In this document: positions 35,542 through 45,682 of the stretch, in pieces
How positions within the stretch are numbered: the stretch's first letter is position 1
Layout: each line of letters begins with the position of its first letter
Assembly: GCF_037201965.1 (NCBI RefSeq)
Contig: NZ_CP147518.1
Coordinates: 5,697,001 to 5,761,000, forward strand
Direction: 5' to 3'
DNA length: 64,000 nucleotides
Source: Spirosoma sp. SC4-14
GTDB taxonomy: Bacteria > Bacteroidota > Bacteroidia > Cytophagales > Spirosomataceae
Notes under the pieces: model-generated
The model's input: only the letters and a program-made list of their open reading frames with translations
The model's database searches: none
What the model was told of the DNA's origin: nothing
Translations under genes and position numbers: made by a program

Positions 35542-36753
35542 ATGAAAAAGATTTGTCTTTCCGTGGGATTACTTTTGAGCCTGATGAAAGTAGGTTATGC
35601 CCAAACGGAGCAGAAACCAGCTTACGAAACCCGCAAACTGAAGGTTGAAGAAATCAATCTGGTATCGAGCTATTACCAGCAGGATGGCAACAATTCGGCC
35701 GTTACGGGAGGAGTTGGTTCTGAAAAACTTACCGACCTGGCGCAGTCATTCGATCTGGTGTTGAAAGGTATTGATCGTAAGAATCGGCAGCATACGCTGA
35801 ATTTCGACTTCAATATCGATCATTACACATCGGCATCTTCCGATCAGATTGACCCGCTCACGGTTTCGTCGGCGTCGCGAAGCGATACGCATATTTATCC
35901 GTCTATCTCCTGGAGCATTCATAACGATGCCAATCGAACCACCAAAGGTATTTCGCTGGCCTATTCGACCGAATATGACTACAAATCGTATGGAATCAAT
36001 CTGAGTTTTGCCAAAGCTTCGGCCGATAACAACCGGGAAGTAAGCCTGAAAGCAGGTGCCTTTTTCGACACCTGGAAGGTGATTCTCCCCGCCGAACTAC
36101 GGCCCGACGGCTACGGCTCGGGTGCTCATGGCGACACCGATCCGGTCGACTATAAGCCCCGTAACTCGTATAATGCGAGCCTTTCGGTATCGCAGGTCAT
36201 CAATAAACGATTGCAGGTTTTGTTTGTGGTTGAACCGGCTTTTCAGCAGGGACTGCTCAGCACACCCTTTCACCGAATCTATTTTAAAGATGGCTCGGAA
36301 ACCGTTGAACGTTTGCCCGGCTCCCGACTGAAATTACCCGTTGGTTTCCGGCTCCACTACTTTGCCGGCGACCGGGTTATTGTGCGGGCTTTTTATCGGT
36401 ATTATATCGACGACTGGGGTATGCAGGCCCATACAATCAATCTGGAGGCTCCAATCAAACTAACATCGTTCGTATCGGTTAGTCCTTTTTACCGGTTCAG
36501 CCATCAAACGGCAGTAAAGTACTTTGCTGCCTATGGTCAGCACTCGCTAACGGAGCGCTATTATACCAGTGATTACGATATTTCTGGGTTCAACAGTCAG
36601 TTCATGGGAACCGGCATTCGGATGGCCCCTCCGGGTGGTGTGTTGGGCATCGGGCATTTGCAAAGTGTAGAGCTCCGCTATGGGCATTATATCCGCAGTG
36701 CCGGTACAGGAATGATAGCCAACAGCATTACGTTTCTGGCAAAAATAAAGTAG
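35542..36753 (+). CDS. DUF3570 outer-membrane beta-barrel protein
   Basis: A 403-residue exported protein (signal peptide ending Y-A-Q, about 21), with alternating amphipathic strands to the end and a final strand closing in F-L-A-K-I-K. The early D-G-N-N-S-A-V-T-G-G-V-G-x-E-K-L-T-D and later strands match DUF3570. It ends the thioredoxin-ApbE-DUF4266-DUF3570 series. An outer-membrane pore for the redox module is a reasonable guess. An imperfect hairpin (36757-36818) follows. Confidence 0.88.
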   Translation: MKKICLSVGLLLSLMKVGYAQTEQKPAYETRKLKVEEINLVSSYYQQDGNNSAVTGGVGSEKLTDLAQSFDLVLKGIDRKNRQHTLNFDFNIDHYTSASSDQIDPLTVSSASRSDTHIYPSISWSIHNDANRTTKGISLAYSTEYDYKSYGINLSFAKASADNNREVSLKAGAFFDTWKVILPAELRPDGYGSGAHGDTDPVDYKPRNSYNASLSVSQVINKRLQVLFVVEPAFQQGLLSTPFHRIYFKDGSETVERLPGSRLKLPVGFRLHYFAGDRVIVRAFYRYYIDDWGMQAHTINLEAPIKLTSFVSVSPFYRFSHQTAVKYFAAYGQHSLTERYYTSDYDISGFNSQFMGTGIRMAPPGGVLGIGHLQSVELRYGHYIRSAGTGMIANSITFLAKIK

Positions 36754-36756
36754 TTT

Positions 36757-36818
36757 AGTTGGCCATCAGTCATTGAGACAGCCATAGTCTACTGACCAAT
36801 GACTGATGACCAATAACT
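36757..36818 (+). terminator. imperfect hairpin after DUF3570
   Basis: Arms 36757-36775 and 36797-36818 pair over about 17 positions with one mismatch (CAATGACTGATG on the right arm). No T-run follows. Confidence 0.5.
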
Positions 36819-36901
36819 AACAACCGATTCAAAAGTAGTAGTACCCAATTGTTCATAACCGTGATGAGAGTAAGTGCAGAGAATTTAGGAACAACTTGCG
36901 T

Positions 36902-39295
36902 ATGCGAACATCTACTTTTCGAATTCTTCTCGGGCTTCTGGCATCGGCGCTTTCGTTTGCTTCCTGGGCAACTCATCAGGTTGGTGGGCAGTTAGAAATG
37001 AAGGCTGTAGGCGATTTGCCCGGTCATTATCATATCACGGTTATCAACTACCTCGAAGATGGCACCCGTGGCGCAGCCATGCAGTCGAGTACGGGCAATT
37101 TGGGAATTTTCCGAAAGAGCGACAATGCGGTGATGATGACCTTTGCAGTTCGGGAAAGCACCGCCCGGCAACCCATCATCTTCAGCAACGAATACTGTTC
37201 TGATCTGCGAAATCTTCGCTTCATTGTACTGACCTACGAAGCTGATATTCAGCTAACGCCCGCCAACTACAGCGACTCGCAGGGATACTACATCTCCTAC
37301 CAGACCCGCAATCGGAACGCCGGTATCAATAATATCAATAACCCGGCGCAAACCGGCTTTACGTTTTATCTGGAATTTCCGGCACTTCAGCAAAACGGAG
37401 ACTTGTTTGTCAATTCGTCGCCCCATTTTGCAGCCATTAACGGCGAATATGTTTGTCTGGGCGACCCATTCACGTTTCCGTTTGGCGGTACCGATCCTGA
37501 TGGTGATGAGTTACGCTATTCGATGATAACTCCTCTAAACCAGAAAAGTACAGGCAACAATGGTCAAAATACCGTTTCAGCAGGTCCATATCCCGAAATA
37601 ACGTGGCTGTCGGGCTATACTGCTGCCAATGCCATGCCCGGTAGCCCAACCCTATCGGTCGATCCACAAACCGGGCAGCTTTCGGTAACAGCTACCCAGG
37701 AGGGGTTGTTCGTCTTTGCCGTTAAAGTAGAAGAATACCGAAATGGTGTAAAAATTGGTGAAGTGCGCCGTGATTTTCAGTTTCTGGTGATCGACTGCCC
37801 CCCGGCTACCACACCCGATCCAACGGTTAAGATTCTGAATCGCGCCCTGGGCCTACAGAATGCAACCATCTGCCGGGGCGACTCGGTTATGTTACAGGCA
37901 ACAATTAACGCGGACTGGAATTACCAATGGCGCCGGGATGGGATCAACTTAAGTAATGCCACCAATTCGTTGTTAACTGTTCATGAACAAGGCACCTATA
38001 CGCTGGTTGTTTCGCTGAAAGCGACCTGTAGTAAAACGGGTAATTCGCAGCCTATTCAGGTTCAGGTAGTCGGAGCCGTGGGCAAACTCAATGCCAGTGG
38101 TCATTTATGCGCTACCACTGGCTCTATTGCCATCGATGTGACCGGCAGCACGGGCGTAACCTACCAATGGTATTTTAATGGGCAAGCCATGTCGGGAAAG
38201 ACTACCGACACCATTCAAACCCTAACACCCGGAAAATACTGGGTTGCTTTAACACAGCAATCGACCGGTTGCGTAACCCGCACCGATACGGTTGCCATCG
38301 ACCGGTCGGCGGCCGTACGGGCTGTGATTCAGACCCAGAATGGCTCCCATAAGATTTGCCCGCAGGAATCATTACTACTGACGGGGAGTGGCGGAATGAG
38401 CTATGTCTGGGGAAAAGATGGACAGGTTCTTTCCGGCGTCACAACGGCACAATACAGCGTTAAAGCGGCTGGTGTGTATAGCCTCACGGCCACCGATATA
38501 TATGGTTGTACTGGCGAATCGGAGGATTTAGTGGTGGAGCAGATCCCCCCCGTAACGGTTACCTTAGATTCCATTCCTGCTATGTGTGGCACGAATGTAG
38601 CTGCCATAAACCTGATTGGAAGCCCCTCCGGTGGCGACTATGCCGGAGCCGGAGTCTACGAAGGTCAATTTAATGCGCAAACCGCTGGTATAGGTAGTCA
38701 TCTGATTACCTATACGGTTAAACCTGCCCCCGAATGCGCCGGAACGGTAGCGGCCCGGATGGCGATAGTAGCTCCTATTCCGACCATTCAACTAGCCGAT
38801 TCGATCACAACCTATAAGGGAAATACGTTTACGATGAACCCGGTTTATACGGGCAATCCGAATCAGTTTCTCTGGACATCAGCTACCTATCTGGATGCCG
38901 ACACTATTGCCAACCCCACTGTTACAAACATCATCAACGACATTACGTATACGATCGATGTAAAGAACAGTAGCGGCTGTGAAGCCCGCGACACCATTCA
39001 TATTACAGTTTACGAGCGCATCTGGATACCGGATGCCTTCACACCTAATGGCGACGGCATGAACGATGTATTTCAGCTACCCGGTATCGAAGCCTTTCCC
39101 GAAGCCGTCGTTACGATTTTTAATCGCTGGGGCGAGGTCGTTTTTCGCTCCAGAAACGATTATCTCAAAAAACCTTTTGATGGAACCCTAAACGGCACTG
39201 AACTCCCTACAGGCGTCTATCCTTTCATCCTACGACCCATTCCGGGTAAACCCCCAATTCAGGGACGCCTGCTGCTGATCCGCGACCGAAACTAG
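36902..39295 (+). CDS. gliding-motility-type surface protein with CHU_C sorting domain
   Basis: A 797-residue secreted protein. The ATG at 36902 is preferred over an upstream TTG at 36896. A signal peptide (about 1-24, cut near S-W-A-T) precedes H-Q-V-G-G-Q-L-E-M and a beta-rich N-terminal region, then Ig-like domains (three Y-x-W-Y/R segments), then the CHU_C domain with P-D-A-F-T-P-N-G-D-G-M-N-D-V-F and I-F-N-R-W-G-E-V-V. CHU_C (type B) domains direct secretion by the type IX system. It is followed by a paralogue of the same architecture. Confidence 0.92.
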   Translation: MRTSTFRILLGLLASALSFASWATHQVGGQLEMKAVGDLPGHYHITVINYLEDGTRGAAMQSSTGNLGIFRKSDNAVMMTFAVRESTARQPIIFSNEYCSDLRNLRFIVLTYEADIQLTPANYSDSQGYYISYQTRNRNAGINNINNPAQTGFTFYLEFPALQQNGDLFVNSSPHFAAINGEYVCLGDPFTFPFGGTDPDGDELRYSMITPLNQKSTGNNGQNTVSAGPYPEITWLSGYTAANAMPGSPTLSVDPQTGQLSVTATQEGLFVFAVKVEEYRNGVKIGEVRRDFQFLVIDCPPATTPDPTVKILNRALGLQNATICRGDSVMLQATINADWNYQWRRDGINLSNATNSLLTVHEQGTYTLVVSLKATCSKTGNSQPIQVQVVGAVGKLNASGHLCATTGSIAIDVTGSTGVTYQWYFNGQAMSGKTTDTIQTLTPGKYWVALTQQSTGCVTRTDTVAIDRSAAVRAVIQTQNGSHKICPQESLLLTGSGGMSYVWGKDGQVLSGVTTAQYSVKAAGVYSLTATDIYGCTGESEDLVVEQIPPVTVTLDSIPAMCGTNVAAINLIGSPSGGDYAGAGVYEGQFNAQTAGIGSHLITYTVKPAPECAGTVAARMAIVAPIPTIQLADSITTYKGNTFTMNPVYTGNPNQFLWTSATYLDADTIANPTVTNIINDITYTIDVKNSSGCEARDTIHITVYERIWIPDAFTPNGDGMNDVFQLPGIEAFPEAVVTIFNRWGEVVFRSRNDYLKKPFDGTLNGTELPTGVYPFILRPIPGKPPIQGRLLLIRDRN

Positions 39296-39686
39296 AAAAA
39301 CTAGGTTTGTATAAAATCAGCCTATGCTCCTCAAGGAAGAAGTTCATTCATCTACGCTCGTTTCGTAAATGAGTGATACCCGCATCTTCAATGCTCTGCG
39401 CAGAAAAGCCAATCAAATTATTCTACCATCATAGACGGAAGATTAGTTATGGTTTACAATCATTCAAATAGTTATATAAAATCAAAAATGATAAATAAAA
39501 ATACATTAACATTTAATTATTTTATTTATTGGTAACATAATTCACTATGATTTCAGGTAAATAACCTTCTATTTAGTAGTTCAAAACCACCTGGTTAACT
39601 TAGAAATCAAGCCAAAACCACACCGCTCAGGTAAGTACCAACAAGGTAACTGAAGGACCAAACATCCAACTCAGAATGGCTGGTTT
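39296..39686. other. 391-bp AT-rich intergenic region
   Basis: Between the two CHU_C genes. Bases 39465-39540 are markedly AT-rich (ATAAATAAAAATAC-type runs), suitable for a promoter upstream element of the second gene. No coding frame seen. Confidence 0.6.
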
Positions 39687-42056
39687 ATGCGTCAATCTAT
39701 TAATGTCCGGCTCTTACTTATCGGCCTGCTGCTCGTACCCACACTGATGGCCAATGGCGCTCATCAGGTAGGAGGTCAATTAGAAATGCAGGCAATCGGT
39801 GATACCCCAGGTCGTTACCGAATCATTGTCACCAATTATTTTGAAGCCGGTCCACGGGCCGATGCCCAAACAGGAGGTCAGTTGGCTATTTATCGTAAAC
39901 GCGACAATGCGCTCATGCTCAGTTTTGCGGCTAACGTAACGGGCCAGCGCAAACCCCTGATCTTTACAAATGCCTATTGTGCCGAGCTACGTCAGTTAAA
40001 CTTTATTCTTGTCACCTACGGGGCTGAGGTACAGCTCAATCTGGCAAACTATACTGATTCACAAGGTTACTATATTTCCTACCAAAGTGGCTATCGCAAT
40101 GGCGGCATAAACAATATCAAAGATCCTGCCTTTACGGGTTTTACCTATTACCTGGAGTTTCCGGCTTTACTACAAAACGGTCAGCCCATCCGCTTTTCGT
40201 CTCCGCACTTTCCTACCATCAATGGTGAATACATCTGCCTGGGCGAACCGTTTTCGTCGCCATTTAATGCAGTCGATCCCGACGGCGACGAGTTACGTTA
40301 TTCCATGGTTACGCCCCTCAATCAGGGAGCAGAGCACCAGTTGGTTGCCCCTGGCCCCTATCCGGGCGTTGATTGGTTACCCGGTTTTGGACCCTACAAT
40401 GCCATACCGGGTTACCCGGCGTTGTCGATCGATGCAAAAACGGGTGTGTTATCCGTAACCGCCAATCGGGTTGGACTATTTGTGTTTGGGGTAAAGGTCG
40501 AAAAATACCGCAATGGGAAAAAACTGGGCGAAGTAAGGCGCGATTTTCAGTTTCTGGTTGTCGACTGTGCCCCTACGGCCATCCCTCCCCCTGCTGTCCA
40601 GATCCAGAATCAGGCCAGTGGTACACGCGCGATAACACTATGCCAGGGCGGCTCAGTAATTCTCCAGACAACCGATAATCCAGACCAAAACTACCAGTGG
40701 CAACAGAACGGAAGTAACATTGCCACAGCTACCCAGGCGTCGTTGCGGGTACACGAATCGGGCGACTACAGTGTGGTGGTTTCGTCGAAAAACGCATGTC
40801 TGAAACCAGGCACATCTCAGCCCGTTACCGTTAGGATTGCCACTCTCAACCCCGCTTTAAAGCGTAGCGGCACACTATGCTCAACTAGCGGCTCGGTACA
40901 GCTAAAGGCAACCGCCGATTCGGCAATTCACTATCAATGGTATGCCAATGGGCTGCTATTACCCAATGAAACAACTAACTCACTGAAAGTCGACCGGGAG
41001 GGCCAGTACTGGGCCGTAGCTACACAAACGCCTTTAGGGTGTACGTTCACAACCGACACAGCCTCGATTAGCCGCATGCCAGTCATACCTGCCACAATAC
41101 GATCCATGAATGGTATGAATAAGCTATGCTCTGATGACTCCCTGCTATTGGAAAGTAGCCCGGCACTGAGCTATAGCTGGGAGCGGGATAGCCAACGTAT
41201 CCAGGCGGCCAACAGTGAACAGTATTGGGCTACAACTGCCGGAAGTTATGTGGTTAGTACGGTAGATAGCAACGGATGCCCTCAGATTTCAGACGCTTTT
41301 GTTATTGAACAGATCCCGGCAATTACTGTCCTTTTCGACTCAATTTCGCCCGTCTGCGATTCCTCCATAACGGTTATCCCATTGAGCGGTAGCCCGCCCG
41401 GTGGCGAGTTTTCGGGCACGGGCGTTGTCGGAACTGATTTTTATCCCGAACAGGCAGGCACGGGTAACCATCAATTAACCTATTCAGTCAGAGCGGCTCC
41501 CGAATGCGCCGGAACGGTGGCTACCCAAACCATAGCTGTGGGTGTGGGGCCAACTGTCAACTTGCCCGACAGTATTCTTATTCCTAAAGGCAGCAGCTTC
41601 AGGCTAAATCCATCGGTTGGCAACGATGCTATTTCTTTTCTATGGTCTCCTGCTACCTATCTCGATAATCCGACGATTGCCAACCCCTCAGTTCTGTCGG
41701 TCAACAACGACATTGCTTATACCCTGCGGGTATCGTCGCGAGCGGGATGCCATACCGATGCCACCGTTCATGTTCTGGTTATCGACCAGATTTGGGTTCC
41801 GGATGCCTTCACCCCCAATGGCGATGGCATGAACGATGTGCTGGTCTTACCGGGTATTCGTGTATTTCCCAAGGCGGTTATCACCATTTTTAATCGCTGG
41901 GGCGAAGTTGTTTATCGGTCCCAGCCCGGCTATACAGATCCATTCGATGGGACACAGCATGGTCGCCCGTTACCAGCCGGTCTATATACCTATCATCTGA
42001 CTACCGGAACCGATCTGCCGCCCATCAACGGCACCATTATGCTTCTGCGGAAATAG
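39687..42056 (+). CDS. CHU_C surface protein, tandem paralogue
   Basis: A 789-residue paralogue of the preceding protein with the same order: signal peptide (about 1-24), H-Q-V-G-G-Q-L-E-M-Q-A-I-G-D, a second region with N-G-E-Y-I-C-L-G-E-P and D-P-D-G-D-E-L-R-Y-S-M, Ig-like repeats, and a C-terminal CHU_C domain (P-D-A-F-T-P-N-G-D-G-M-N-D). The N- and C-terminal parts are most alike and the middle has diverged. Both are probably exported by the type IX system and displayed at the surface or secreted. Confidence 0.92.
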   Translation: MRQSINVRLLLIGLLLVPTLMANGAHQVGGQLEMQAIGDTPGRYRIIVTNYFEAGPRADAQTGGQLAIYRKRDNALMLSFAANVTGQRKPLIFTNAYCAELRQLNFILVTYGAEVQLNLANYTDSQGYYISYQSGYRNGGINNIKDPAFTGFTYYLEFPALLQNGQPIRFSSPHFPTINGEYICLGEPFSSPFNAVDPDGDELRYSMVTPLNQGAEHQLVAPGPYPGVDWLPGFGPYNAIPGYPALSIDAKTGVLSVTANRVGLFVFGVKVEKYRNGKKLGEVRRDFQFLVVDCAPTAIPPPAVQIQNQASGTRAITLCQGGSVILQTTDNPDQNYQWQQNGSNIATATQASLRVHESGDYSVVVSSKNACLKPGTSQPVTVRIATLNPALKRSGTLCSTSGSVQLKATADSAIHYQWYANGLLLPNETTNSLKVDREGQYWAVATQTPLGCTFTTDTASISRMPVIPATIRSMNGMNKLCSDDSLLLESSPALSYSWERDSQRIQAANSEQYWATTAGSYVVSTVDSNGCPQISDAFVIEQIPAITVLFDSISPVCDSSITVIPLSGSPPGGEFSGTGVVGTDFYPEQAGTGNHQLTYSVRAAPECAGTVATQTIAVGVGPTVNLPDSILIPKGSSFRLNPSVGNDAISFLWSPATYLDNPTIANPSVLSVNNDIAYTLRVSSRAGCHTDATVHVLVIDQIWVPDAFTPNGDGMNDVLVLPGIRVFPKAVITIFNRWGEVVYRSQPGYTDPFDGTQHGRPLPAGLYTYHLTTGTDLPPINGTIMLLRK

Positions 42057-42099
42057 GGTTTATGGTTGCGTTCCGTCTAAAGTAGCGCAACCATAAACC
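42057..42099. repeat. post-stop hairpin repeat, copy C
   Basis: A perfect 14-bp inverted repeat (42057-42070 and 42086-42099) with a 15-base loop begins directly after the CHU_C stop codon and ends 5 bases before the stop of the convergent ATPase gene. It is shorter than copies A, B and D but has the same GGTTTATGGTTGCG-type arm. Confidence 0.65.
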
Positions 42100-42104
42100 A
42101 CAAA

Positions 42105-43643
42105 CTAATACCGACTATCGTCGTCGTCATCGTCCTCATCTTCGTTGCCGAAGCCACTTCCCGGATTAAACATCGAACCCAGTAAGTCTTTGAATTGCTG
42201 GCCCGTATCGAGTGCTTTCTTACCGATCAGCGAATGCTCGGCCAGGCCATGTAAGGCAAACTCCATCATGAACAATTTTTCGGGTTTGCTTAGCCGGGGG
42301 TGAAACTGATCGACCACATCGTCCAGCCCATCGATCGTACGCAACCGGGCCTCGTAGTCGCGGTTAGTCAGCTCGCTCAGAATTTCCATAACATTGCCAT
42401 CCCCGAACCAATCAGTGATTTTTTTGTATGGATTGCCTCGCTTGTCTTTTTTCGCTTTTTCAGGATTGGGGAAGTACTGCAAAAACTGATTTCGAACCGC
42501 CTTACCAATCAGGTTCTGGGCCACAATAACCGGTCCTTCAACTTCGCCTTCGTATACCAGTTCGACTTTACCGCAAATGGCCGGAATAACGCCATACAGA
42601 TCGGCAATGCGTACATACGTTTCTTTTTCGCCATTGAGCAATGCCCGGCGTTCGGCCGAGGAGAGCAGGTTTTCATAAGCCGAAATGGTCATCCGGGCCG
42701 ACACTCCACTTTTCGAATCGACGTATTCACTCTCGCGGGCTTCAAGGGCCACCTGCTCAATCAGATCGGCAATGAGATCGTTGGTTTTCACCATGCTTTT
42801 TTGCTCGGTTTTCACGATGGCTTCCTGCATCGTAATTTTCTTACCAATCTCAATCGATTTTGGGTAGTGCGTCACAATCTGCGAGTCGATCCGGTCTTTC
42901 AGTGGCGTAACAATGCTACCCCGGTTTGTATAGTCTTCCGGGTTAGCCGTAAACACGAACTGAATATCGAGCGGTAGCCGGAGTTTAAAGCCCCGAATCT
43001 GAATATCGCCTTCCTGTAAAATATTAAACAGCGATACCTGAATACGGGCCTGCAAATCGGGCAATTCGTTGATCACAAAAATACACCGGTGCGAGCGCGG
43101 GATCAGGCCAAAGTGAATGGTCCGTTCGTCGGAATACGGCAATTTCAGCGTTGCCGCCTTAATGGGGTCAACGTCGCCAATAAGATCGGCCACCGATACA
43201 TCGGGAGTTGCCAGCTTTTCGGTATAGCGATCATTGCGATGCATCCAGGCAATGGGCGTATGATCACCTCGTTCAGCAATCAAATCCAGCGCAAAGCGAG
43301 ACAATGGCTGCATTGGGTCGTCGTTCAGTTCCGAACCAGCCACAATCGGGATGTATTCATCCAGCAAATTAACCATCAGCCGGGCAATTCGGGTTTTGGC
43401 CTGCCCCCGAAGCCCCAGCAGATTGATGTGGTGCATGGACAGAATTGCCCGTTCCACATCAGGAATAACGGTATCTTCATAGCCCCAGATACCCGGAAAA
43501 ACTACCTCCTTGTTTCGAATCCGTTCGATCAGATTTTCACGTAGTTCCTGTTTAATAGATCGAGGTTGGTAGCCAGCGGCTTTCAGTTCGCCGAGTGTAG
43601 TAATTTTCAGTAAGTTAGATGACTTCAGGCTGCGGTAGTTCAT
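42105..43643 (-). CDS. MoxR/magnesium-chelatase-like AAA+ ATPase
   Basis: A 512-residue cytoplasmic AAA+ protein of the ChlI/MoxR type. Walker A is G-L-R-G-Q-A-K-T near 78-85. Walker B region reads C-I-F-V-I-N-E-L, with Asn where Asp is usual, so ATP hydrolysis may be altered. A sensor/arginine region follows (F-T-A-N-P-E-D-Y, then T-P-L-K-D-R-I). The C terminus is a strongly acidic tail (E-D-E-D-D-D-D-D-D). Such ATPases act with VWA proteins as metal-insertion or protein-remodelling machines; the VWA protein at 9349-10452 is the best candidate partner in the window. Confidence 0.87.
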   Translation of the reverse strand: MNYRSLKSSNLLKITTLGELKAAGYQPRSIKQELRENLIERIRNKEVVFPGIWGYEDTVIPDVERAILSMHHINLLGLRGQAKTRIARLMVNLLDEYIPIVAGSELNDDPMQPLSRFALDLIAERGDHTPIAWMHRNDRYTEKLATPDVSVADLIGDVDPIKAATLKLPYSDERTIHFGLIPRSHRCIFVINELPDLQARIQVSLFNILQEGDIQIRGFKLRLPLDIQFVFTANPEDYTNRGSIVTPLKDRIDSQIVTHYPKSIEIGKKITMQEAIVKTEQKSMVKTNDLIADLIEQVALEARESEYVDSKSGVSARMTISAYENLLSSAERRALLNGEKETYVRIADLYGVIPAICGKVELVYEGEVEGPVIVAQNLIGKAVRNQFLQYFPNPEKAKKDKRGNPYKKITDWFGDGNVMEILSELTNRDYEARLRTIDGLDDVVDQFHPRLSKPEKLFMMEFALHGLAEHSLIGKKALDTGQQFKDLLGSMFNPGSGFGNEDEDDDDDDSRY

Positions 43644-43844
43644 TCGCGTTTAATGGATAACGGATAATGTACAATTGGAGGCAGGCTTGTCAGTTATTAA
43701 CATGGCTGGCAGCGCTCTACACGGTTCAATGTACATTATTCCTAACAGGCTTTCGATTGAAATGGTTTTTGGTCGCTAAAATTGGCTACTTTTACGATTG
43801 TTGTAACGAGTGTTTGCGCTGGGCAAGAGTGTCCGTTGCCGTCT

Positions 43845-45638
43845 ATGAAATCCGTTTTTATTCTTTTTTCTTTTCTATTTTTTGTATTCGGTATATCGGC
43901 TTGCCGTGTCAGAAACGCTCCTCCCGAGCTAACAACATTACACCCCAGCGAAGCCTATGTAGGCCAGGAAATTACGTTGGGTGGGTATCAGTTTGGCGAT
44001 GAACCAGTTGTTACCTTTGGCCGATCGGGATCAGCCGTAGCGGGTCAGGTCGTTAGTGGAGCAGACCAGAGCATCCGGGTCATCGTTCCCATTCTTAGCC
44101 CTGGTCTTACGCAGGTGCAGGTCCAGACCAGCGAAGGCATCTCCGATCCACTGCCCATAAAAATATTGCAACCCCCTCCGGTTGTTAGTGCAGTATCGCC
44201 CGAAAACGGTCTACCCGGAACTACATTTGTTATCACAGGCAATTATTTAAATCAGATCGAAGAACTTCGGCTCGATCAGACCGAAGCCATTATTAAAGAC
44301 AGTAGCGCTACGAAGTTAACCCTGCAAGTCCCCCAGAATATGCCGCATGGCCCCATCAATATTGTGATCGGGACCAAAGGTGGGGTTACGAACGCCAGTT
44401 TTATTGTTGCCGGAACACCCCAGATTGCGAGTATTTCGCCAAAGGTGGGCAAGCCAGGCTCCGAACTTGTTATTCAGGGCGTTAATCTCACCGACGGGCT
44501 GGTTCAGATAAATGGCCTGACCACCGACCGCAACCAAACTATTGTTAAAGACAATGAAATCCGAACGCCTATTCCGATGAATGCCACCTCGGGGCTGGTA
44601 ACGGTTACGGTGTTTGAGAAACTGGTTGCCACCAGCACCGATAGTTTAAAAATTGTGCTGCCTCCAGCCGTAGCCAACCTTAGTGCCCGCGATGGCATTG
44701 CAGGCGATAAAATTATTCTGACGGGGCTTAACTTAAAGGATGTTACCGGCGTCATGTTTGGTTCTACCCCGGTGTCGTATCGTATTCTTAACGACACCCA
44801 AATAGAAGCAACCGTACCGACACTCATGGCTTCGGGATCGCTTGCTGTTTCGGTCACCAGCGCGGGCGGAACAGCCACCGCTACGGATCAGTTTTTCTTT
44901 TACCTGGCTCCTTCGAACCTGGTTCTTACCCCTACGCGACAGTTGCCGCTTCAGCAAATCTCGATTACGGGTCAGAATCTGTACCGGATCACCGAGGTGA
45001 AAGTAAGCGGACAGGTTGTGTCGATCATTAGCCGGATTGAAGGTTCGCAGCTTCAGATCGGTGTTCCGGCCGATGCCGTCAGCGGTCCAATTACGGTTAC
45101 CAACCGGGCAGGAACCGCCACCAGTCAGCCATTGGTTGTGATTCAGGCACCGGTCATTACAGCAATTGTTCCGGCCAAAGCACGTCCGGGCGAACGGGTT
45201 GTCGTGCAGGGCAATTACCTGTACAATGCACAATTCTATTTTACGGGATCGACACCCCCCGCAGCCGATGGCGGAAAAAATGACGATACAGAACGCTGGA
45301 TACTGGTTCCGTCGGATGCACAAACGGGGCCAATTCGTGTGATTAATGCCACAAATGTGTCAGTCAATACCGATGTTTTCACGGTGGTTCGGCTGGCAGC
45401 GATTACCGACTTCACGCCTAAAACAGCAAAAGTGGGCGACGAAATCACCATAACGGGGCAGAATCTGTCGAGTGTAACCGCCGTAAAATTCAACGGGGGC
45501 ACACTGCCAACTACCTTCCGACTGTCGGGAAGTTCGCTGATTGTGGCCGTGCCGACCGGAGCAATAACGGGCCAGATCTGTCTGACGACCGAAGCTGGAA
45601 GCACCTGTACCAGTGCCAATTTCTCCCCGGCTCAATAA
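43845..45638 (+). CDS. lipoprotein with seven IPT/TIG domains
   Basis: A 597-residue lipoprotein: signal segment ending G-I-S-A-C (Cys near 20) and seven successive TIG (immunoglobulin-like) domains of about 80 residues, each opening with P-x-G-x-x-G-x-x-I/V-x-I/L-x-G-x-N/Y-L. The frame is open to 43782, but the ATG at 43845 starts the signal peptide. TIG arrays act as surface adhesins or spacers for glycan-binding modules; no catalytic or binding end-domain is present. The gene ends in a 22-bp hairpin. Confidence 0.88.
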   Translation: MKSVFILFSFLFFVFGISACRVRNAPPELTTLHPSEAYVGQEITLGGYQFGDEPVVTFGRSGSAVAGQVVSGADQSIRVIVPILSPGLTQVQVQTSEGISDPLPIKILQPPPVVSAVSPENGLPGTTFVITGNYLNQIEELRLDQTEAIIKDSSATKLTLQVPQNMPHGPINIVIGTKGGVTNASFIVAGTPQIASISPKVGKPGSELVIQGVNLTDGLVQINGLTTDRNQTIVKDNEIRTPIPMNATSGLVTVTVFEKLVATSTDSLKIVLPPAVANLSARDGIAGDKIILTGLNLKDVTGVMFGSTPVSYRILNDTQIEATVPTLMASGSLAVSVTSAGGTATATDQFFFYLAPSNLVLTPTRQLPLQQISITGQNLYRITEVKVSGQVVSIISRIEGSQLQIGVPADAVSGPITVTNRAGTATSQPLVVIQAPVITAIVPAKARPGERVVVQGNYLYNAQFYFTGSTPPAADGGKNDDTERWILVPSDAQTGPIRVINATNVSVNTDVFTVVRLAAITDFTPKTAKVGDEITITGQNLSSVTAVKFNGGTLPTTFRLSGSSLIVAVPTGAITGQICLTTEAGSTCTSANFSPAQ

Positions 45639-45682
45639 TGCTGGATGGTTTCAGACTCCAGAGTCTGAAACCATCCAGCATT
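45637..45682. terminator. 22-bp perfect hairpin between convergent genes
   Basis: Arms 45637-45658 and 45661-45682 are perfect reverse complements with a 2-base loop. The left arm begins inside the stop codon of the TIG gene and the right arm ends at the stop codon of the dehydrogenase gene, so the whole intergenic space is one hairpin. Confidence 0.8.

Noticed and set aside
42300-42977. Plus-strand open frame of 225 codons
   Set aside because: Antisense to the AAA ATPase; composition is Phe/Asn/His-rich as expected for a shadow frame.
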